Source: Prevotella sp. UBA6994 | GTDB taxonomy: Bacteria > Bacteroidota > Bacteroidia > Bacteroidales > Bacteroidaceae | Reading direction: 5' to 3' | Length of the DNA: 64,000 nucleotides | Assembly (NCBI GenBank): GCA_002449845.1 | Contig: DJXW01000001.1 | Coordinates: forward strand, 1 to 64,000 | Shown here: piece by piece, positions 42,159 to 50,789 of the stretch | Position numbering within the stretch: position 1 is the stretch's first letter | Layout of the letters: the number at the start of each line of letters is the position of its first letter | Notes under the pieces: model-generated | The model's database searches: none | The model's input: only the letters and a program-made list of their open reading frames with translations | Told to the model about the DNA's origin: nothing | Position numbers and translations under genes: made by a program

Positions 42159-42868
42159 TATTGCTCTAAAATATATTTCTTTATTAGTTGTTTGATAGTA
42201 TCTTCAGCCTTCTCTATACCAACATATTCTATTAATCGTAAATAATCCTCTATCTCATTACCAGTATAAGTTATTATAATTTGTCTTTGTTCCTTGTCTG
42301 CAATATGTGTATATTTCTCCGGATGAGCCCAAAAACAACTCACACAATAATCATAGTCTTTTCTTTCCCAATTAGGGCAATGTTCACATGTCCAGGATTT
42401 TGCTCTATTAGCTGATGGACTAAGAAGCATAAAACAATCTATATTGTTTGTATCTTGTTCACCTCCTATTTCGTAAGGAACACGGTGATCAACTTGCAAT
42501 TGGCTTTCATCCATCCGTTGAAGATAAATAAAACAAACCGCTCCATACTTATCTACCAATGCTTTCTTTAGAGCTTTTGAAAGAGCCGTTCTTCCAGTTA
42601 CCTTAAAATGCTGCTCCTTTAATTCTGTAGCGTCACCAAATTTATATGCTGCAATATTTTTACCATTAGCATTCTTTATCCTAAAAGTAACTAATGGTAT
42701 GCCTAATTCTCTTACATCTCTGGCAGCACGTGGCGCATGTTTATAACCCAATTTTTGTAAATCCTCAGTTGTAACATATCCGTGTTTGAGAATAAACTGG
42801 ATTACGGTCTTAGGTCTTTTGGCTGTTACAGCATTAAGACGTTCTAAAAAATCTTTTGTTAAGTTCAT
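42158..42868 (-). CDS. HNH-type restriction endonuclease
   Basis: A 236-residue protein next to a DNA methyltransferase. The N-terminal part (about 15-75) looks like a winged helix (TVIQFILKHGYVTTEDLQKLG). The middle has the HNH metal motif QVDHRVPYEIGG (Asp127-His128), with later Asn142 and Asn154. A four-cysteine zinc knuckle follows (Cys161, Cys164, Cys175, Cys178), usual in HNH restriction enzymes. The start overlaps the methyltransferase stop as ATGA. Codons are AT-rich compared with the flanking genes, which suggests transfer. The recognised sequence cannot be read from the protein. Confidence 0.78.
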   Translation of the reverse strand: MNLTKDFLERLNAVTAKRPKTVIQFILKHGYVTTEDLQKLGYKHAPRAARDVRELGIPLVTFRIKNANGKNIAAYKFGDATELKEQHFKVTGRTALSKALKKALVDKYGAVCFIYLQRMDESQLQVDHRVPYEIGGEQDTNNIDCFMLLSPSANRAKSWTCEHCPNWERKDYDYCVSCFWAHPEKYTHIADKEQRQIIITYTGNEIEDYLRLIEYVGIEKAEDTIKQLIKKYILEQ

Positions 42869-43806
42869 GTCTGTAAGAAATCAAATGTTTGTTGTTGTTG
42901 TGGTGGGACAATAACGTTTTGAGACAAACCTCTACTTATATATAATGATTCGAACGTGGTTTCTTTTTTGCCTAATAATAATGACTGACTGGACAATCCT
43001 GCTCTTAACAGGACTTTCTTTAAATTAAGATCTCTTGGTAAATCATTACCATAAGTTTTATCTCCGCACTTTCCATCATAACTAATGACAAAGTCAATGT
43101 TTCTTTGATTCAACTTATCTATTGCACAAACAAAATCATCATATTTTATACCAGAAAAATATCTATTATCACGTGTGCTACAAACTCCTTGATATGGTGG
43201 ATCTAAATAAACAATATCTCCACAAGTTGCCATATTTAAAATCTCTTGATAGTCTTTTGAATAAAACAGAGCTTTACCTTTTAAAATACTTGATATTTCA
43301 ATAACATTCTTCCTCAATGTTATTGGGGATGTCCCATTACGTCTCTTATCAGGAGACTGATTAAAAAGACCGTTACTGCCATATCTAACGGCACCCTTTA
43401 CACACCTTGCTAATAAATAAAGCATATTCTCAGCAGATTGATCACCATTATTAAAATCCTCTCTAATTTTATAATAATGTTCAACACTTCCTTGTGGATA
43501 TACAAATTGCATATTCCAAAGTACAGAATACTTTTCTATCAATTCATTGGGAGTTTCTATTGCTGAGCGCAATACATTTATTAATGGAGAATTAATGTCA
43601 TTAATGATGAATGACTGTGTTCTTTTTTGTTTAGCCACAGCAATAGTTATAGCTGCCATTCCCGCAAATGGTTCAATCAATCGATTAAACCTGTGCGGCA
43701 AAAAATTAAGAATCTGAGGGGCAAGTATTCTTTTAGACCCCTGATACTGAACAATATGTGGAACTCCTATATTCATAATATTTATAATGTTTACAAAGTT
43801 AATCAT
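42865..43806 (-). CDS. D12-class (Dam-like) DNA adenine-N6 methyltransferase
   Basis: A 313-residue enzyme that methylates adenine to protect host DNA. Motif X is YQGSKRILAPQIL (21-33), motif I LIEPFAGMAAITI (43-55), motif IV is LDPPYQGV (DPPY at 202-205), the order of the alpha/D12 class. The start at 43806 begins in very AT-rich sequence; an ATG at 43776 (MNIGVPHIV) is a close alternative. It overlaps the HNH endonuclease gene by four bases, giving a compact type II system transcribed leftwards. The AT-rich coding sequence differs from the neighbours and points to horizontal gain. Confidence 0.87.
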   Translation of the reverse strand: MINFVNIINIMNIGVPHIVQYQGSKRILAPQILNFLPHRFNRLIEPFAGMAAITIAVAKQKRTQSFIINDINSPLINVLRSAIETPNELIEKYSVLWNMQFVYPQGSVEHYYKIREDFNNGDQSAENMLYLLARCVKGAVRYGSNGLFNQSPDKRRNGTSPITLRKNVIEISSILKGKALFYSKDYQEILNMATCGDIVYLDPPYQGVCSTRDNRYFSGIKYDDFVCAIDKLNQRNIDFVISYDGKCGDKTYGNDLPRDLNLKKVLLRAGLSSQSLLLGKKETTFESLYISRGLSQNVIVPPQQQQTFDFLQT

Positions 43807-43927
43807 TTTTTTTATAAATATATAAATATTTTATTTTTTTATCAAATCAATTTATAACATCAAGACAGACATCTTCCTAAGTTAACATTGTGTAAGAGAA
43901 GAAAGAGGGAAAAACAAAACCGTTAAA

Positions 43928-43969
43928 GATTATTATAATATGATTATTATAGTATGATAATTGAAGTAT
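43928..43969. repeat. Three tandem 14-bp AT-rich repeats upstream of prsW-like gene
   Basis: Units GATTATTATAATAT, GATTATTATAGTAT and GATAATTGAAGTAT lie head to tail (43928, 43942, 43956), just upstream of a -7 box (TATCTTTG, 43976-43983). They may bind a regulator or bend the promoter DNA. Confidence 0.8.
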
Positions 43970-44038
43970 AATAATTATCTTTGTTGTGAACGATAACTAT
44001 TTTTGACGACAGGTTGAAGAAATAAACATCACAACGAC

Positions 44039-44755
44039 ATGGCAGATTTAACGATTCTCATTGCAGCCCTTTTCCCAGCCATTGCGCTATGGGTTTATGT
44101 ATGGCAGCAAGACAAGAAAAAAGAACCTACCCCATTGCTTGTCAAAGCCGTATTATATGGAATAGGAATAGCATTCCCCGTTTCTTTATTAGAGTTTGCT
44201 GTCAACTCCCTTTTGTTTGGCGTTAACGGAGGTCCAACCAGCTTGATAGGTACCACCCTTGAAGCCTTTTTCGTGGCAGCTTTGCCCGAAGAAGGGTTTA
44301 AGTTGTTGGCGCTATGGCTGATATTAAGGAACAATCCTTATTATGATGAACATTTCGATGGAATAGTCTATGCCGTAAGCATCGGCATTGGCTTTGCGGC
44401 ATTAGAAAACGTCACTTATCTATACAGCAATATCGAGCAATGGCAATCTGTGGCTATCAGTCGTGCCCTCCTTGCCGTTCCAGGACACTATGCGTTTGGT
44501 GTATTGATGGGCTATTATTATTCGTTGTATCATTTCGTTGACCGTTCCCCTCGTGTACGAATCCTCATTCTCCTCATACCCGTTCTTGCTCATGGCGTAT
44601 ATGATGCCTTGGCATTGAGCGGAATGGTGAATCCCTACGTGGGCAGTGTTTGTTTCATCGTCCTTATCTTCTTCTGCATCAGGATGCACAAGTTTGCACA
44701 CAAGAAGGTAATAGCACAAATACAACGAGACAGAGACCATTCGTTCACAAGCTAA
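44039..44755 (+). CDS. PrsW-family intramembrane protease
   Basis: A 238-residue membrane protein with about seven helices. The PrsW signature is complete: LPEEGFKLLAL (about 84-94, the EE motif), ALENVTYLY (about 122-130, the E-N-x-x-Y motif), GHYAFGVLMGYYY (about 150-162) and AHGVYDALAL (about 186-195). PrsW cleaves membrane-bound anti-sigma factors in Bacillus and belongs to the glutamic-type intramembrane proteases. The anti-sigma target here is not in the window. The gene is flanked by repeats on both sides: 14-bp units before it, 22-bp units starting two bases after its stop. Confidence 0.87.
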   Translation: MADLTILIAALFPAIALWVYVWQQDKKKEPTPLLVKAVLYGIGIAFPVSLLEFAVNSLLFGVNGGPTSLIGTTLEAFFVAALPEEGFKLLALWLILRNNPYYDEHFDGIVYAVSIGIGFAALENVTYLYSNIEQWQSVAISRALLAVPGHYAFGVLMGYYYSLYHFVDRSPRVRILILLIPVLAHGVYDALALSGMVNPYVGSVCFIVLIFFCIRMHKFAHKKVIAQIQRDRDHSFTS

Positions 44756-44756
44756 G

Positions 44757-44822
44757 GAAACGATGGTTACTTATATAGTAACCGATGGTTTCTTATATAG
44801 TGACCATCGGTTACCAATGATG
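44757..44822. repeat. Three tandem 22-bp palindromic repeats (same family as 25570-25657)
   Basis: Units start at 44757, 44779 and 44801, for example TAACCGATGGTTTCTTATATAG. The ACC-GAT-GGT core is shared with the array at 25570. Units two and three form an inverted pair with a 12-bp stem, so the array may also terminate transcripts between the convergent prsW-like and MATE genes. Confidence 0.88.
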
Positions 44823-44872
44823 TTACTCTTGTTAGTTAATAACATGGAGTATGACAAATACACATAGAACGG

Positions 44873-46183
44873 TTATACTGCTTTTCTTCTTAAATACCCC
44901 CATTGCAAGAATCCTCTCATGGCGAGGAAGATGACGAGTGCAAGCCAAAGAGCATGGTTGTGGATGAATGGGAAAAGAAAGAAATAGACGGCATAGAACG
45001 AAACGGCTGCCAAGGCACAGGAAATCAACATTCCCCTCGTAGCCGTTATACCAATGAAGATGCCATCGTAAACGAAGGCTGCCATCCCCGATAAAGGAAT
45101 CAACAACGTCCATCCCCAATAAGGACTGGCAGCAGCAATAACCTCCTGACTGTCGGTAAGAAGATATAGAAACGACTTTCCTCCTATGCAGTAGGCTATG
45201 GTAAACAAGATAATCATAGCTCCACCCCATTTGAAAAGACGGTGACAGACATCAGCGAATGCCTTGGCATTGTGGGCTCCGTAATACTTTCCTGCCAATG
45301 CCTCACCCGCAAAGGCAAAACCATCCATGATATAGGAGAAAAGAGTGAAAAACGTCATGAGTAACGTATTCACAGACAAAATCATGTCTCCTTGACGTGC
45401 TCCTGCAGAAGTGAAGAACAAAAATACTGATACGAGGAAGAGGGTGCGTAAGAATATGTCGCGGTTGACTCGAAAAAAGGGAAGGTATGTACGATAATGA
45501 AAAAGGGTGCTCCACGATTGTGCCTCATGGTATTTACGCAATCGCCCATAGTATTTCAGCCACAAGAACAGGGCTATGATGAAGCCACTCCATTGGGCAA
45601 TGAGCGTTCCCATTGCCACCCCCTCAATCTTCATCTTGAAGACAAACACCAAAACCATGCTTGCCATGATGTTGATGATGTTCTGGAGAATGGAAACCAT
45701 CATGGGAACACGCGTGTTTTGCATCCCGATAAACCATCCTGAAAGACCGTACAGACTGAGCATGGCTGGCGCACCCCATATACAGATATTGAAATAGGTA
45801 CGCACATGGGGAGTAATCTCGGCAGAGGGTTGCATCAACCCTGTGGTGATCCACCAGATGACCGACTGGAGAATGACAAAGGTGAACGCTACCATCAAAC
45901 CGATGGTAAGCGACTGGCGCAACAACACCATCACCTCATGAAAGTCTCTTCTGCCAAGCGCCTGAGAGGTAAGTCCACTCGTACCCATACGAAGAAAACC
46001 GAATATCCAATAGATGACATTGAAAATCATGGAACCTACCGAGATAGCGGCGATAAGCGTCTCGTTGCTGATATGGCCCACAATGGCTAAATCGACCAAT
46101 CCCAAAAGAGGGATGGTGATGTTGGAAATGATGGAGGGAATGGCAAGATGAAGAATTTCCTGATCGCGATGGCTATATCTCAT
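44873..46183 (-). CDS. MATE-family multidrug efflux transporter
   Basis: A 436-residue membrane protein with about twelve helices in two MATE halves. The N-terminal half has IPSIISNITIPLLGLVDLAIVGH (first-helix signature) and GFLRMGTSGLTSQALGRRD (about 69-87). The second half begins near VNRDIFLRTL (about 238). It belongs to the DinF/MATE group that exports cationic compounds using Na+ or H+. Its ATG lies 11 bases inside the end of the upstream ABC gene, so it is the last gene of an exporter operon. The substrate is unknown. Confidence 0.87.
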   Translation of the reverse strand: MRYSHRDQEILHLAIPSIISNITIPLLGLVDLAIVGHISNETLIAAISVGSMIFNVIYWIFGFLRMGTSGLTSQALGRRDFHEVMVLLRQSLTIGLMVAFTFVILQSVIWWITTGLMQPSAEITPHVRTYFNICIWGAPAMLSLYGLSGWFIGMQNTRVPMMVSILQNIINIMASMVLVFVFKMKIEGVAMGTLIAQWSGFIIALFLWLKYYGRLRKYHEAQSWSTLFHYRTYLPFFRVNRDIFLRTLFLVSVFLFFTSAGARQGDMILSVNTLLMTFFTLFSYIMDGFAFAGEALAGKYYGAHNAKAFADVCHRLFKWGGAMIILFTIAYCIGGKSFLYLLTDSQEVIAAASPYWGWTLLIPLSGMAAFVYDGIFIGITATRGMLISCALAAVSFYAVYFFLFPFIHNHALWLALVIFLAMRGFLQWGYLRRKAV

Positions 46184-47990
46184 TTCCCGTGTACAATTGA
46201 TAGTATTTACCTTTCATGGCAAGCAATTGGTCATGAGTGCCTTGTTCGATGATCCTGCCCTTTTCAAGGACGATGATACAATCGGCATTTCGCACCGTTG
46301 ACAGACGATGGGCAATGACAAACGTGGTTCTGCCTTTCATCAGTGAGTCCATGCCGTACTGCACCATCTGTTCGGTACGTGTGTCTATGCTTGACGTGGC
46401 TTCGTCTAAGATTAATACAGGTGCATTCTCTATTGCGGTGCGAGCTATCGCCAACAGTTGTCGCTCTCCCTGACTGAGATTGCCTCCATCACCGGTAAGC
46501 ATCGTTTCGTAACCGTTAGCCAAACGACGGATAAAACTGTCTGCACCTACCATCTTGGCGGCATTCACACATTCTTCGTCAGTGGCATCCAACTTACCAT
46601 ACCTGATGTTATCCATCACCGTACCCGTGAAGAGGTGGGTATCTTGCAATACCATACCCAGCGACTGGCGCAAGGAACGCTTGTTGATGTCGTTGATATT
46701 GATTCCGTCGTAATGAATCTTTCCGTCCTGGATGTCGTAGAAACGATTGATGAGATTGGTGATGGTGGTCTTACCAGCTCCTGTACCACCGACAAATGCA
46801 ATCTTCTGCCCAGGCTTGGTGTCTAAGATGATATCGAAAAGCACTTGCTTCTCAGGAATATAGCCGAAATCTACCATGTCAAACTTCACCGCACCTTGTG
46901 GATGTTGCAATTCCACCGTGCCGTGATCTTCTTCGGGAATCTCATCCAACATGGCAAAGACCCGTTCGGCACCAGCAGAAGCATTGATGACACTATTGAT
47001 TTGCTGACTGACATGAGAAATGGGCTGCGTGAAATTCTTGTTGAGCGTAAGGAATGACACCAACGTTCCCAAACTCAGTTCGATATAACCCGACAAGGAC
47101 AACGTAGCTCCTACCACGGCTATCAACACATATCCTAAATTGCCCAAGTTGCCATTGACAGGCATCACGATATTGGCTATCTTATTGGCATGATACGCAC
47201 TGGAGCGCAGGTCTTCATTGATTTTCTCGAACTGATCTATCGCCTCATCCTCATGGCAAAACACCTTCACAACCTTTTGCCCCGTCATCATCTCTTCGAT
47301 AAAGCCGTTCACCTTGGCCAAATTCTGCTGTTGCGCCTTGAAATGCGAGCGAGACATCTTGCCCAAGCGAGTGGTGGCATAAATCATGACGACTGACATG
47401 AAGATAGAAACGAATGTCATGGGAACACTCAAGACAATCATGGAAGTGAACGTGACGACGATGGTAATCACGGAACTGAACGCACTGGGAAGGCTTTGAC
47501 TGATGACCTGGCGTAATGTATCTACGTCGTTCGTATAAGTGGACATGATGTCGCCATGCGAATGGGTATCGAAATACTTGATGGGCAAAGACTGCATGTG
47601 GGAAAACATGTCGTTGCGCAAACGGAGCATCGTGCCTTGCGTGACATAAATCATCAAACGATTATACGTATATGAACACACCACGCCTATGAAGAGAATG
47701 ATGCCTAACTTAAACAACACCTGTGCAAGTGAGGCATATTGAGGATTGTCAACCTGGGTGAGCGGAACGATGTAATCGTCTATCAACGTCCTTGTAAACA
47801 AGGTAGAAGCTGTAGTGGTCAAGGAAGTGATGATGATACATACCGCCACGGTAAGCAAAGAGAACTTGTAATTCTTCATGACATAACGCAAGAGACGGAG
47901 CAATGTGTCTTTGCGAGATGCGGAAAGCTCGGCAGCAGAAAGATTCTCTCCACGCCCACGAGATTGTCGGTCGAACGGCATTCCTCTCAT
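46173..47990 (-). CDS. ABC exporter half-transporter, consensus ATPase site
   Basis: A 605-residue protein with an N-terminal six-helix membrane domain (about 40-330) and a C-terminal ATPase. Walker A is FVGGTGAGKTT (about 396), the signature is GNLSQGERQLLA (about 505) and Walker B ends in VLILDEATSSID with the catalytic Glu present. It overlaps the preceding ABC gene by ATGA and the MATE gene by 11 bases. It is the normal partner of a heterodimer whose other subunit has a changed catalytic residue, as in BmrCD/TM287-288-type exporters. The substrate is inferred to be a lipid or drug-like molecule. Confidence 0.88.
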   Translation of the reverse strand: MRGMPFDRQSRGRGENLSAAELSASRKDTLLRLLRYVMKNYKFSLLTVAVCIIITSLTTTASTLFTRTLIDDYIVPLTQVDNPQYASLAQVLFKLGIILFIGVVCSYTYNRLMIYVTQGTMLRLRNDMFSHMQSLPIKYFDTHSHGDIMSTYTNDVDTLRQVISQSLPSAFSSVITIVVTFTSMIVLSVPMTFVSIFMSVVMIYATTRLGKMSRSHFKAQQQNLAKVNGFIEEMMTGQKVVKVFCHEDEAIDQFEKINEDLRSSAYHANKIANIVMPVNGNLGNLGYVLIAVVGATLSLSGYIELSLGTLVSFLTLNKNFTQPISHVSQQINSVINASAGAERVFAMLDEIPEEDHGTVELQHPQGAVKFDMVDFGYIPEKQVLFDIILDTKPGQKIAFVGGTGAGKTTITNLINRFYDIQDGKIHYDGININDINKRSLRQSLGMVLQDTHLFTGTVMDNIRYGKLDATDEECVNAAKMVGADSFIRRLANGYETMLTGDGGNLSQGERQLLAIARTAIENAPVLILDEATSSIDTRTEQMVQYGMDSLMKGRTTFVIAHRLSTVRNADCIIVLEKGRIIEQGTHDQLLAMKGKYYQLYTGNEI

Positions 47991-49858
47991 TTCTTACCTC
48001 CTTTCCGTTTAGATGAAGAACCGTTGGCAGACGGTTCATCAAAATCACCACCACCTTCTGTTTGTATTCTGTGAATCTCCTGATAGATGGAATTGGTTTT
48101 CAACAGATTCTCATGTGTGTCAAAGCCCACCAACTTGCCATTATCCATCACCATGATGCGGTCGCAATCTCGAACACTGGAGATACGCTGTGCGATAATC
48201 AATTTGGTGGTACCTGGTAATTGGGTTTTAAATGCCACACGTATCTTAGCGTCTGTAGCCGTATCGCAAGCACTGGTAGAATCATCGAGAATCAGGATCT
48301 TGGGCTTCTTCAGCAAAGCACGCGCTATGCAAAGCCTTTGCTTCTGACCACCTGAGAAGTTGGTACCTCCCTGTTCTATCCACGTGTTGTAACCATCGGG
48401 AAGAGGGTCGATAAACTCTGAAGCCTGTGCCAACTGACAAGCATGTTGACATTCTTCCAACGTGGCATTTCCATTTCCCCAACGCAGATTGTCTATGATG
48501 GTTCCGGAAAACAAGACATTATTCTGCAAGACCACGGAAACGGCATTTCTCAAAGATTCCAAATCGTATGTACGCACATCCTTTCCGCCCACGAAGACAG
48601 AACCTTTGGACACATCGTATAGACGATTAATCAGATTGACGAGCGACGACTTACCACTGCCCGTACCACCGATGACGCCAATCGTCTCTCCAGCCGCAAT
48701 CTTGAAGTCAACATTGCTCAGCGCATAATCAGGCTGCACGATGGGAGTCTTGGAATGTTCCACTTCCCCACTCGATTTCTTAGACTTTCTCTTATTCTTG
48801 CTTTTACCTATCTTGGGATAAATCAACTTCTCGTGATAGGCAAAACTGACGTGGTTAAATTCGATACGTCCATCGGTGATTACCTTGTCTGCATTCTTGG
48901 GATTGACAATGTCTGGTTGTACATTGATTATTTCAGCCACTCGCTGACCACTTGCCGCACTCATGGTAAGCATGACAAAAATCATGCTCAGCATCATCAA
49001 CGACATGAGGATAGACATCACGTAAGTAAAGAGAGAAGTGAGCTCGCCCGTGGTTAACGTGCCGTTGACAATGAAATGGGCTCCAAACCACGACAGGGCG
49101 ATGATACATCCATAAACCACCATATTCATGATGGGATGGTTGAATGCCATGAGGTTTTCTGCCTTGACATAAAGGTTGTACAAGCCTTGCGCTGCCTTGG
49201 AAAACTTGAGTTGCTCATAATCTTCACGCACGAAAGCCTTTACCACACGAATGGCACTCACATTTTCCTGAACACTGGAATTGAGTTGGTCGTATTGCTG
49301 GAAGACCTGCGTAAACAACTTAGAGACATGGGAAATAATATACGTCAAGGCAAGCGAGAGGATGACCAAAGCCACGATGAAAATCAAACTCATGCGGATG
49401 TTGATGACCAGACACATCACGATGGACAATATCAACCGGAATGGCGCACGGACGGTAACCCTGAGAATCTGCTGGTAAGCATTTTGCAGGTTGTTGACAT
49501 CCGTCGTCATTCGTGTAACCAAACCCGACGTAGAGTATTTATCAATATCCGAAAAGGCAAAACGCTGGATATTACGATACATCGCCTTGCGGAGATTGGC
49601 AGCAAAGCCCGTAGAGGAATAAGCGGAAAACCTACCGGCAAGAATACCAAAGGCAAGACTCAGAAAAGCCATACCCAACATAACCAATCCATAGAAATAA
49701 ACATTTTGAACGTTACCCGCATTGATTCCCTTGTCAATCAGCATGGCGGTGACGTAAGGAATCAGCACATCCATCACCACTTCCAATGCTGTGAAGAGAG
49801 GCGTTAGAAGCGAGGGTAACTTGTATTCCCCGATTTGGTTATATAAGGTTTTGATCAT
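47987..49858 (-). CDS. ABC exporter half-transporter with degenerate catalytic site
   Basis: A 623-residue protein with a six-helix membrane domain (about 15-300) and an ATPase domain. Walker A is VIGGTGSGKSS (about 389), the signature NFSGGQKQRLC is intact, but Walker B reads ILILDDSTSACD: the catalytic Glu is Asp. That is the known mark of the non-consensus half in heterodimeric exporters. A charged, Lys/Ser-rich stretch (about 350-370, KSKNKRKSKKSSG) precedes the ATPase, and a Lys-rich tail (SSKRKGGKK) ends the protein. It is translationally coupled to the next ABC gene and starts five bases after the zinc-ribbon gene. Confidence 0.88.
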   Translation of the reverse strand: MIKTLYNQIGEYKLPSLLTPLFTALEVVMDVLIPYVTAMLIDKGINAGNVQNVYFYGLVMLGMAFLSLAFGILAGRFSAYSSTGFAANLRKAMYRNIQRFAFSDIDKYSTSGLVTRMTTDVNNLQNAYQQILRVTVRAPFRLILSIVMCLVINIRMSLIFIVALVILSLALTYIISHVSKLFTQVFQQYDQLNSSVQENVSAIRVVKAFVREDYEQLKFSKAAQGLYNLYVKAENLMAFNHPIMNMVVYGCIIALSWFGAHFIVNGTLTTGELTSLFTYVMSILMSLMMLSMIFVMLTMSAASGQRVAEIINVQPDIVNPKNADKVITDGRIEFNHVSFAYHEKLIYPKIGKSKNKRKSKKSSGEVEHSKTPIVQPDYALSNVDFKIAAGETIGVIGGTGSGKSSLVNLINRLYDVSKGSVFVGGKDVRTYDLESLRNAVSVVLQNNVLFSGTIIDNLRWGNGNATLEECQHACQLAQASEFIDPLPDGYNTWIEQGGTNFSGGQKQRLCIARALLKKPKILILDDSTSACDTATDAKIRVAFKTQLPGTTKLIIAQRISSVRDCDRIMVMDNGKLVGFDTHENLLKTNSIYQEIHRIQTEGGGDFDEPSANGSSSKRKGGKK

Positions 49859-49863
49859 GACTA

Positions 49864-50655
49864 TCAGTAGTCTCTCTTTTCCATCAACAATCCACCTCCT
49901 GCATCAATTTGCTGACGTTGTAAGTTGACAAGTCTGACCGTCTCTTCATTATTACCGAAATTGCAAAAGAGTTTACCATCAGCATAATAGAACGTGCCAG
50001 ACTGGGTCTCACCCTTAAACGACTCAGCGATATGGTTACCTTTGATGAAGATGTTGATGGGACCTTCAGGAGTATCTACCGTCCAACTACCTTGCAACCA
50101 TTGTGGTGGTCTTTCGGGACGTACTTCAACAAACTCGTCTTCCTCGGACGATTCTTCACGAGGAGTTTCCGCCAACAGATCATTCGTCTCCGTCATCTTC
50201 GGCATTTCCTGAGCGGTGAGACTTTCAGCCGTATAGGATTTCTCGTAATAATAATGGCGCAAGCCAAAAACCAAGAACACCAACGCAATGATGAATACGA
50301 TGAAGAACTGTCGGGCACATCCTTGTCTCTTGCTTGCAGGAAACTTATATGTAGGAGGCTCTTGATACTCTTGTACCTCACCTCCCTCATCATATTCGTA
50401 AGTGGGCTTGGGTTCGTATGAGTTTTGCTTACGTTGTCTGTAATCTGGTCGGTTATTATATCTTTCCCTCTGAACGTTGGAAGATGGTTGTTGGGTATGA
50501 GAGGTTGACTCTTGATGAACTTCATTCTGCACATCCTCAGGAACGGCATACGTGAAAGGGAAACCACATCGGCTACATACACACGAGAGTTCTTTCACCC
50601 CTGGTGCCACGGGTGTCTCATACTTGAATCGGCATTTAGGACATTTAACAATCAC
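49864..50655 (-). CDS. Zinc-ribbon, single-pass membrane protein with C-terminal beta domain
   Basis: A 263-residue protein. The N-terminus has two CxxC pairs (CPKCRFKYETP at 4-14, CSRCGFPF at about 32-39) of the MJ0042 zinc-ribbon type. A Tyr/Gln-rich, low-complexity linker follows (about 45-105). One membrane helix (FFIVFIIALVFLVFGL, about 116-131) precedes an outside part that ends in a small beta domain (QWLQGSWTVDTPEGPINIFIKG and on, about 188-263), resembling a lipocalin-like fold. It lies between the vWA/tubulin cluster (134-base gap) and the ABC genes (5-base gap) and could belong to either. The function is unknown. Confidence 0.6.
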   Translation of the reverse strand: MIVKCPKCRFKYETPVAPGVKELSCVCSRCGFPFTYAVPEDVQNEVHQESTSHTQQPSSNVQRERYNNRPDYRQRKQNSYEPKPTYEYDEGGEVQEYQEPPTYKFPASKRQGCARQFFIVFIIALVFLVFGLRHYYYEKSYTAESLTAQEMPKMTETNDLLAETPREESSEEDEFVEVRPERPPQWLQGSWTVDTPEGPINIFIKGNHIAESFKGETQSGTFYYADGKLFCNFGNNEETVRLVNLQRQQIDAGGGLLMEKRDY

Positions 50656-50725
50656 TCTTTTACTTGGTTTTTAAGGTTATTACTTAAGTTTCGCATTTGC
50701 TCAACTTCTTTGTAGTTCAGAAGTT

Positions 50726-50746
50726 TCAAGGAGTCAAGGAGCCAAG
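50726..50746. repeat. Short 8-bp direct repeat (CAAGGAGT-type)
   Basis: CAAGGAGT, CAAGGAGC and the truncated CAAG follow each other in the 134-bp gap between the coiled-coil and zinc-ribbon genes. It belongs to the same style of short-period repeats as others in this window. Confidence 0.6.
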
Positions 50747-50789
50747 ACAATAGTCTTTTTGATTGAATCACACCGATAAAAACTTGCGT

